From contig DXSO01000103.1 of assembly GCA_019410445.1 (NCBI GenBank), positions 1 to 5,498 of the forward strand: a DNA stretch of 5,498 nt. Direction: 5' to 3'. The notes beneath the pieces are model-generated. The model searched no databases. It was not told where the DNA came from and saw only the letters and a list, made by a program, of their open reading frames with translations. Positions 1-4,398 of the stretch are shown here, piece by piece (the first letter of the stretch is position 1; every line of letters starts with the position of its first letter). The position numbers and the translations under genes were made by a program. Source of the DNA: Sutterella sp. Lineage in GTDB: Bacteria; Pseudomonadota; Gammaproteobacteria; Burkholderiales; Burkholderiaceae_F.

Positions 1-1
1 G

Positions 2-21
2 AAAAAACGGACACTTTCCGT
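2..21 (-). terminator. Weak candidate minus-strand terminator at the left edge
   Basis: ACGGA (7-11) and TCCGT (17-21) form a 5-bp stem with a 5-nt loop. On the minus strand it runs into six T (7-2). It is short and could be chance. If real, it would back up the main trmD terminator or end a short minus-strand transcript. Confidence 0.25.
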
Positions 22-28
22 ACTGCTC

Positions 29-55
29 CAAGCAATCGAATTGCTTGATTTTTTT
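29..55 (+). terminator. Candidate plus-strand terminator
   Basis: CAAGCAAT (29-36) pairs with ATTGCTTG (40-47) across a 3-nt loop, followed on the plus strand by A and seven T (48-55). This looks like a terminator for a rightward gene ending left of the window, converging on trmD. The AT-rich stem makes it moderate in strength. No gene end is visible within the 28 bases available. Confidence 0.55.
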
Positions 56-68
56 GAGAAATCCGAAA

Positions 69-88
69 TTTTGGGGGATAACCCAAAA
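69..88. other. Small inverted repeat next to the trmD terminator
   Basis: TTTTGGG (69-75) pairs with CCCAAAA (82-88) across a 6-nt loop. It shares the T-run of the main terminator on the minus strand, so it could compete for that U-tract or act as a second 3'-end hairpin. Direct from sequence; function unknown. Confidence 0.4.
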
Positions 89-125
89 AAGAAACCCGAG
101 TGTTGTTTTTCAACACTCGGGTTTC
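85..125 (-). terminator. Intrinsic terminator of the rpsP-rimM-trmD cluster
   Basis: A perfect 15-bp stem pairs 91-105 with 111-125 around a 5-nt loop (106-110). Read on the minus strand it is followed by six T (90-85). It begins 28 bp after the trmD stop codon. This is a textbook rho-independent terminator closing the cluster. The stem is symmetric, but the flanking T-run is only strong in the minus orientation. Confidence 0.93.
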
Positions 126-153
126 TTCAGATATTCAATCAGAAAAGGAATAA

Positions 154-924
154 TTAATTCACCTTAATCCCTTTGAGAAACGTCTCATCGCGTTTACTCA
201 AAAGTCCTTTCTCTCTGGCCTTCTCTATGAGTTCAGGTCTGTTTTCAAGAGTTGTCTGCAAACTTTTTTCCCGACGCCACGCTTCGATATTGGCATGATG
301 TCCGGTGAGCAGCACATCGGGCACACGCATACCATGCCATTCTTCAGGACGCGTGTAGTGAGGCGCATCCAATAGCCCCGTCGCAAACGACTCATCGGAG
401 GCCGATAAATCTTTGATGGCCCCCGGCAGCTGACGCACCACAGCATCAACAAGCGCGCAGGCAACCAATTCCGCGCCCGATAAAACAAAGTCGCCGAGAC
501 TAATCAGTTCATCAACGCATGTATCCAAAAAACGCTGATCAATACCCTCGTATCGACCGCAAATGAGCACCAGCTGCAGATTCTCTTGCGATGAGAACGA
601 ACGAACTTTGGCATCCGTCAAATGCTGCGCCGACGGCGCAAACGCGATGACACGTCCCTGATTGCCCGCAGCGCGAATATGCTGCAGCGTCAAAAACAGC
701 GGATCGGCCATCATGACCATTCCGGGGCCACCGCCGAAAGGACGGTCATCGACAGTACGGTGCAAATCAGTCGTCACATCGCGCGGATTCCAGAAATGGA
801 TATTCCAAAGCCCGCGTTTTTTTGCTCGAGCCGTAATGCCGAAATTCGTCACGGAAGTGAAGATTTCCGGAAAAAGCGTAATGATGTCAAAGCGTGCACT
901 CACGGCCTGCACCTTTAAATCCAT
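154..924 (-). CDS. trmD: tRNA (guanine-N1)-methyltransferase TrmD
   Basis: TrmD transfers a methyl group from S-adenosylmethionine to N1 of G37 next to the anticodon of several tRNAs, which prevents +1 frameshifting. It is a cytoplasmic SPOUT-family dimer with a trefoil-knot SAM site. The 256-residue frame matches the family along its length: RFDIITLFPE (11-20), HRTVDDRPFGGGPGMVMM (55-72), ICGRYEGID (121-129, knot), ISLGDFVLSGAE (141-152) and LLDAPHYTRPEEW (184-196). By recalled alignment with E. coli TrmD, R164 and D177 correspond to the important R154 and D169. The usual double glycine of LSGGE is Gly-Ala here (A151). The ATG at 924 overlaps the end of rimM by 10 nt, indicating translational coupling. 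A GTG at 901-903 (codon 8) has a better ribosome site, AAAGGTG with 6-nt spacing, and would give 249 residues. Identity is certain; only the start is open. Confidence 0.97.
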   Translation of the reverse strand: MDLKVQAVSARFDIITLFPEIFTSVTNFGITARAKKRGLWNIHFWNPRDVTTDLHRTVDDRPFGGGPGMVMMADPLFLTLQHIRAAGNQGRVIAFAPSAQHLTDAKVRSFSSQENLQLVLICGRYEGIDQRFLDTCVDELISLGDFVLSGAELVACALVDAVVRQLPGAIKDLSASDESFATGLLDAPHYTRPEEWHGMRVPDVLLTGHHANIEAWRREKSLQTTLENRPELIEKAREKGLLSKRDETFLKGIKVN

Positions 925-1442
925 GACGGATCCCAGTCGACCCGAACAACACCTTCATCCAAATCGACTTCCAGCACATACTGCTCAACGTCTGGAATCA
1001 AATACACGGCATCTTTGCCGTCGATTTTCGGACCGCCTTCAACCTTGAAAATATCCTGAACGGTATTGGTTCCGATCTCTGTGACGCGGCCCAGTTCAAT
1101 TCCATCCTGATTGACCACCGGCAATCCAATGACGTCAGCCGCCCAAACTTCTCCTTCTCCGGCTTCGGGGAAGTCCTCACGCAGCACACCGATGCGTCCG
1201 CGCAAAGCATCCGCATCTTCCTTATTCAAAATGCCCTTGATGCGCGCGATCAGCATTTGACCGTGAACTTTGAGTTCTTCAACTTCCAGCTCGCGACAAT
1301 TGCCGCGGATATCGGTCAAAAACCAACGGCGGGTGGCAGCGAGAATTTCGGGTTCCTCAAAAGGAACGACGCGCACCCATCCGCGCACGCCATAAGCACC
1401 ATTGGTGCGCCCCACCGAGAGAATGTTGTTGTTATCAGCCAT
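915..1442 (-). CDS. rimM: 16S rRNA processing/maturation factor RimM
   Basis: RimM assists maturation of the 30S head domain and the 3' part of 16S rRNA, and in E. coli binds ribosomal protein S19. The 175-residue product has the family's two-domain layout. The N-terminal RimM barrel spans about 7-90 and carries GRTNGAYGVRGWVRV at 11-25. The C-terminal PRC-type barrel spans about 98-172 and ends in the typical VRVDWDP. Length is normal. Within the PRC domain the usual Y-Y-W segment before 'DLIG' reads V-W-A (99-101), so the adjacent tyrosines known to matter in E. coli are not kept. The ATG start places the GAYG motif at the usual distance from the N-terminus, but no Shine-Dalgarno precedes it; the upstream bases are T-rich. 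It follows rpsP after an unusually long 278-bp gap with a terminator-like hairpin, and it overlaps trmD. Confidence 0.96.
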   Translation of the reverse strand: MADNNNILSVGRTNGAYGVRGWVRVVPFEEPEILAATRRWFLTDIRGNCRELEVEELKVHGQMLIARIKGILNKEDADALRGRIGVLREDFPEAGEGEVWAADVIGLPVVNQDGIELGRVTEIGTNTVQDIFKVEGGPKIDGKDAVYLIPDVEQYVLEVDLDEGVVRVDWDPSWI

Positions 1443-1460
1443 GGAAACAATAATGCTCGT

Positions 1461-1484
1461 AATAAAAAGAGCGGCCTCTCCGCT
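1461..1484 (-). terminator. Terminator-like hairpin between rpsP and rimM
   Basis: On the minus strand AGCGG and CCGCT (plus positions 1480-1484 and 1470-1474) form a GC-rich 5-bp stem with a 5-nt loop, followed by CTTTTTATT (1469-1461). It ends about 18 bp before the rimM start codon. It resembles an intrinsic terminator or attenuator that would limit read-through from rpsP into rimM-trmD. An alternative pairing of 1466-1472 (AAAGAGC) with 1517-1523 (GCTCTTT) would disrupt it, so the two could be mutually exclusive. The stem is short, so efficiency may be partial. Confidence 0.5.
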
Positions 1485-1490
1485 ACTGGG

Positions 1491-1515
1491 AAAGACCGCC
1501 CTCGGCGTCTTTTTT
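1491..1515. other. Second hairpin in the rpsP-rimM gap
   Basis: AAAGAC plus GCC (1491-1500, one bulged C at 1497) pairs with GGC plus GTCTTT (1504-1512) around a 3-nt loop. On the plus strand it runs into a T-run (1510-1515) and so looks like a terminator for antisense transcription. On the minus strand the same hairpin lies immediately upstream of the 1461-1484 terminator-like element. Either reading is possible. Confidence 0.4.
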
Positions 1516-1523
1516 AGCTCTTT

Positions 1524-1693
1524 CCAGACATTGAAGAATTCCGCCTGAGCTGCGAGTTAGATACCGAACCCTTCTCAAAGAGGATAGCCATCGGTGCATT
1601 CGGGTGTGCTTGGACACGAGAGGCACGGCACCGAATCAGCGAGGTTCGCAGGCAGCCTGAAAGGCAGTTGGGTTAATTTTCTCCAGTGACTGG
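1524..1693 (-). ncRNA. Candidate structured RNA of about 170 nt (rod-like fold) between rpsP and rimM
   Basis: The two halves of this non-coding stretch pair along its length. Stems are: 1524-1527 with 1690-1693; 1533-1536 with 1681-1684 (one G-U, minus strand); 1537-1540 with 1675-1678; 1550-1555 (CTGCGA) with 1646-1651; 1591-1597 (TCGGTGC) with 1628-1634; and an apical hairpin 1604-1607 with 1614-1617. The result is a long interrupted rod with an asymmetric internal bubble. The minus strand is favoured because terminator-like hairpins follow at 1512-1461. Size and shape recall 6S RNA, but I see only short, inconclusive sequence resemblance. It could equally be a processing or stabilising structure in the 3' part of the rpsP transcript. 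No convincing own promoter is visible. Confidence 0.35.
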
Positions 1694-1720
1694 TCAAGCT
1701 TTAAGTCGTCCTGTCGCAGA

Positions 1721-1972
1721 TTAGGCGGCAGCCTTCTTGGCACCCTTGAGGATGCGGGCAACCGTGTCGCTCATCTGAGCGCCGTTCTTGACCCAGTGAG
1801 CCACGCGCTCTTCATTGAACGTCAGGCGCTGCGGGCCTTCAGCGATCATCGGGTTGTAGAAGCCCAGACGTTCGTTGAAGCGGCCGTCACGACGATTACG
1901 GGAATCGGTCACGACGATGTTGTAGAAAGGACGCTTCTTGGAGCCCGAGCGGGACAGACGAATGATAACCAT
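1721..1972 (-). CDS. rpsP: Small ribosomal subunit protein bS16
   Basis: bS16 is a small basic protein of the 30S subunit that binds 16S rRNA in the body and helps 30S assembly. The 83-residue product opens with MVIIRLSRSGSKKRPFYNIVV, the hallmark N-terminus of the family, continues with DSRNRRDGRF (23-32) and LGFYNPM (36-42), and ends in a Lys/Ala tail. Length is typical (about 80-90). The ATG is preceded by GAGG (1980-1983) with 7-nt spacing, a good ribosome site and better than those of rimM and trmD. It is the first gene of the ribosome/tRNA-maturation cluster. Its leader contains several hairpins, and a terminator-like structure follows it before rimM, which fits higher output of bS16 than of the downstream enzymes. 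Confidence 0.98.
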   Translation of the reverse strand: MVIIRLSRSGSKKRPFYNIVVTDSRNRRDGRFNERLGFYNPMIAEGPQRLTFNEERVAHWVKNGAQMSDTVARILKGAKKAAA

Positions 1973-1994
1973 TGTTTTTCCTCTTTTAAATCAA

Positions 1995-2013
1995 TGCGCC
2001 CGTACCAGGCGCA
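1995..2013 (-). promoter_or_regulatory. Hairpin in the rpsP leader
   Basis: TGCGCC (1995-2000) pairs perfectly with GGCGCA (2008-2013) around a 7-nt loop. The hairpin ends 22 nt before the rpsP ATG and 11 nt before its GAGG ribosome site. The position is suitable for translational control or mRNA stabilisation of a ribosomal-protein message. There is no U-run, so it is not a terminator. Confidence 0.45.
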
Positions 2014-2027
2014 GAACATTTTTCCAT

Positions 2028-2095
2028 CTTGCTGCAAGCAAGACAACAAACAAGAAGACTTACTCGAGCCTTCTTGCGAAAGGCGGAATTTTCGC
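2028..2095 (-). other. Cluster of three inverted repeats in the ligA-rpsP spacer
   Basis: Three adjacent hairpins are visible: CTTGC/GCAAG (2028-2032 with 2038-2042), CAAGAAG/CTTCTTG (2051-2057 with 2070-2076) and GCGAAA/TTTCGC (2076-2081 with 2090-2095). The middle one is followed on the minus strand by TTTGTTG, so it may serve as a modest terminator for ligA. Alternatively all three form the 5' leader of rpsP. The third overlaps the -10 of the weak promoter candidate, so both interpretations cannot hold for it. Confidence 0.35.
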
Positions 2096-2116
2096 GCAAT
2101 TTTCCTAAAAAATCAA
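2088..2116 (-). promoter_or_regulatory. Weak sigma70-like promoter candidate for rpsP
   Basis: On the minus strand TTGATT (2116-2111, 4/6 to the -35 consensus) is separated by 17 bp from GAAAAT (2093-2088, 4/6 to the -10 consensus). It lies in the ligA-rpsP spacer, about 115 bp before the rpsP start, where a promoter for the ribosomal cluster is expected. Only the correct spacing and location lift it above chance. The T-run at 2112-2107 may instead be part of a weak ligA 3' end. Confidence 0.3.
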
Positions 2117-2150
2117 GCTGTCTCAGAACCTTCCGCCTCACTTCGAAGCA

Positions 2151-4319
2151 TTAAAAAAGCGAACCGGTTTCTCCGATGGCTAGTTCGGGTTCGGACTCTT
2201 TTTCCGTTGATTTTGACGAAGCCGTCTCCGAGGCTTTTTTAAATTCCGTCTCTGCCGAATCGGAATTGGCTTTACCAACGGCGGTCATTTGAAGAAACCT
2301 CGCCTCATCAATGATTTCAATGCCGAGAGCCACGGCTTTTTCAAGCTTGCTGCCGGCTTCACTTCCGGCAAGTACAAAATCGGTTTTCTTGGAAACGGAG
2401 CCGCTCACCTTTCCGCCGAGCGACAAAATCAAATCCTTGGCCTGATCCCGAGAAAGCGTCGGCAATGTACCGGTTAACACGAATGTCTTGCCGGACACTT
2501 CCTCATTAGCATCGGACTCTTCCTCCCTCCAGCGCACACCTTCGGCCAGAAGTTCATCAACGACAGCATTGTTGTGCGGTTCATCAAAAAATGCGCGGAT
2601 TGAGTCTGCAAGCACTTCACCGACATCGTGCACCTGCATGAGTTCTTCTCGCGTTGCCTTGCGCAGCGCGTCGATTGTTTTGAAGTACAGCGCCAAATCG
2701 CGAGCACCCGCCTCTCCCACATGACGGATTCCCAGCGCAAAAATAAATCGTGCCAACGTGGTCTCTTTGCTGGCGGCAATGGCCGAGAGCAGATTATCGG
2801 CGCTTTTCGCCCCCATGCGATCCAATGAGGTCAGCTGTTCGGCCGTAAGCCGATAAATATCGGCCGGTGTCTTGAGCAGATCGTTTTCGACCAGCATATC
2901 CACCATTTTCTCGCCCAAACCATTGATGCCCATGGCCCGGCGCTGCGCAAAATGCACCAACGACAACTTTCGCTGAGCAGGGCAAACCAATCCGCCCGTA
3001 CAGCGAGAGTCTTTTTCCTCCTCATCGCGCACGACGGCTGATCCGCAGACCGGACAAGTCTTCGGCATGATGAAGTCTCGAACCCCTTCGGGGCGCTTAT
3101 CCATAATGACGCGAACAATTTCCGGAATCACGTCGCCGGCTCGGCGCACCACGACCGTATCGCCGATCTTAAGCCCGAGCTCGGCAATGTGATCTTCGTT
3201 GTGAAGCGTGGCGTTGCTCACCGTCACCCCGCCCACGAACACCGGCGTCAGACGCGCCACCGGCGTCACGCGGCCTGTGCGTCCGACCTGCACGTCAATG
3301 GCCTGCACTACTGAAAGGGCTTCTTCCGGCGGATATTTATGCGCACACGCCCAACGCGGTTCTCGTGCAACGAATCCCAATGCTCTTTGCTGAGCATACG
3401 AATCGACTTTGTATACCACTCCGTCGATTTCAAACGGCAGCTCGGCTCTGTGAGCGAGCACCTCATTGTGAAAATTCGCCAGTGCTTTCGCCCCTTTCAC
3501 GGTCCGGCGCTCCCGAGCGATCGGAAAACCCAAAGCATCAAGCTTTTCAAACAATTCCGTCATCGATGATGCGAAATTGGGATCGCTCACCTCTCCGGTA
3601 CCGTATGCGTAAAAGTGCAAAGGACGCTGAGCCGTAATGCGACTGTCGAGTTGACGAAGCGCACCGGCGGCTGCATTGCGCGGATTGACAAAGGGCTTTT
3701 CTCCGATTTCACGCTGCCGGGCATTGAGCTTTTCAAAATCGGCTTTGTGCATGATCACTTCACCGCGCACTTCAAGCACATCAGGCACACGCCGTGCATC
3801 CAACTCAAGCGGAATGCTGCGGATTGTCCGTACGTTGGCGGTGACATCTTCCCCGAACTGACCGTCGCCTCGCGTCTGCGCCCCCACAAGCACGCCTTTT
3901 TCATAACGCAGATTTACGGCTAATCCGTCAAATTTGAGCTCTGCGTCATAGGTAATTTCCGGCTGCGAAGCATCCAATCCAAGTTCCTTGCGTACGCGCT
4001 CATCAAAGGCCACGGCTCCGGCTTCGGTGACGTCCGTCTCCGTTCGAATGGAAAGCATCGGCACGGCATGACGCATCTTGACCAGATCGCTTCGCACCTC
4101 TCCGCCAATGCGCAGCGTGGGCGATGCATTTGAACGCAGCTGAGGATAGCGCTCCTCAAGCTCGCTCAACGCCATGAACACTCGATCGTATTCGGCATCC
4201 GGCATCGATGGATTATCGAGAACGTAATACTCGTAATTCCAACGATTGAGCTTGTCGGCATATTCCTTCATGCGGCGGCGCACTTCCTCATCGGGGCCGG
4301 CAAAGCGTTCGTCCGTCAT
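2151..4319 (-). CDS. ligA: NAD+-dependent DNA ligase LigA
   Basis: LigA seals nicks with 5'-phosphate and 3'-OH ends, using NAD+ as the AMP donor, in lagging-strand replication and repair. The 722-residue product has the full family order. Domain Ia (1-75) holds the NMN-binding region with YYVLDNPSMPDAEYD. The adenylation domain (about 80-330) has catalytic Lys129 in KFDG, TRGDGQFGEDVT (149-160), EVRGEV (183-188), EIDGVVYKVD (297-306) and HKYP (327-330). Then come the OB fold (about 335-415), a four-cysteine zinc finger (C422, C425, C440, C446), helix-hairpin-helix repeats (about 460-580) and a BRCT domain (about 605-680). A Ser/Glu/Lys-rich tail (about 684-722) extends beyond the BRCT. The ATG is preceded by AAAGGA with 9-nt spacing (4329-4334). 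A strong terminator lies just upstream of this ribosome site. Enzyme appears intact. Confidence 0.98.
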   Translation of the reverse strand: MTDERFAGPDEEVRRRMKEYADKLNRWNYEYYVLDNPSMPDAEYDRVFMALSELEERYPQLRSNASPTLRIGGEVRSDLVKMRHAVPMLSIRTETDVTEAGAVAFDERVRKELGLDASQPEITYDAELKFDGLAVNLRYEKGVLVGAQTRGDGQFGEDVTANVRTIRSIPLELDARRVPDVLEVRGEVIMHKADFEKLNARQREIGEKPFVNPRNAAAGALRQLDSRITAQRPLHFYAYGTGEVSDPNFASSMTELFEKLDALGFPIARERRTVKGAKALANFHNEVLAHRAELPFEIDGVVYKVDSYAQQRALGFVAREPRWACAHKYPPEEALSVVQAIDVQVGRTGRVTPVARLTPVFVGGVTVSNATLHNEDHIAELGLKIGDTVVVRRAGDVIPEIVRVIMDKRPEGVRDFIMPKTCPVCGSAVVRDEEEKDSRCTGGLVCPAQRKLSLVHFAQRRAMGINGLGEKMVDMLVENDLLKTPADIYRLTAEQLTSLDRMGAKSADNLLSAIAASKETTLARFIFALGIRHVGEAGARDLALYFKTIDALRKATREELMQVHDVGEVLADSIRAFFDEPHNNAVVDELLAEGVRWREEESDANEEVSGKTFVLTGTLPTLSRDQAKDLILSLGGKVSGSVSKKTDFVLAGSEAGSKLEKAVALGIEIIDEARFLQMTAVGKANSDSAETEFKKASETASSKSTEKESEPELAIGETGSLF

Positions 4320-4341
4320 GATCTAGTTTCCTTTCTCATTC

Positions 4342-4371
4342 AAAAAAACCTCCGGCGCATCGCACCGGAGG
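4342..4371 (-). terminator. Strong intrinsic terminator between zipA and ligA
   Basis: CCTCCGG (4349-4355) pairs perfectly with CCGGAGG (4365-4371). The 9-nt loop can close further through GC/GC pairs (4357-4358 with 4362-4363). On the minus strand it is followed by seven T (4348-4342). It lies 27 bp after the zipA stop and ends 22 bp before the ligA ATG, leaving room only for the ligA ribosome site. It therefore either ends zipA mRNA, with ligA relying on read-through or a promoter inside zipA, or acts as an attenuator in the ligA leader. Confidence 0.9.
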
Positions 4372-4398
4372 CCCTTGACAGATGGCTCAGCGCGTGCG

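Larger units (their letters stand above)
1443..1720. other. Long non-coding spacer between rpsP and rimM
   Basis: This gap of 278 bp separates two genes that are close together in most relatives I know (18 nt in E. coli, from memory). It has no convincing ORF; a plus-strand frame crossing it is an antisense shadow of rimM. From the rpsP side it holds about 27 bp of unremarkable sequence, the rod-like element, the two tandem hairpins, and a T-rich stretch without a ribosome site before rimM. Confidence 0.8.

Noticed and set aside
662..1048. Plus-strand open frames of about 100-128 codons opposite trmD and rimM
   Set aside because: They are antisense shadows of TrmD and RimM, without a plausible initiation region or motifs.
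1675..1697. TTGACC on the minus strand after rpsP as a -35 for the rod-like RNA
   Set aside because: At 16-18 bp spacing the sequence is AACCCA-like, not a -10, so an independent promoter is unsupported.
2107..2133. T-run after a small CTG/CAG hairpin as the ligA terminator
   Set aside because: The stem is only three contiguous pairs plus three more across a 3-nt bulge. It is too weak to annotate as a terminator.
1796..2242. Plus-strand open frame of 148 codons spanning rpsP, the spacer and the ligA end
   Set aside because: It runs antisense through two certain genes and has no family resemblance.
4375..4380. Perfect TTGACA (-35-like) on the plus strand between zipA and ligA
   Set aside because: No -10-like hexamer lies 16-18 bp downstream, and it would fire antisense into zipA. 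It is likely chance.
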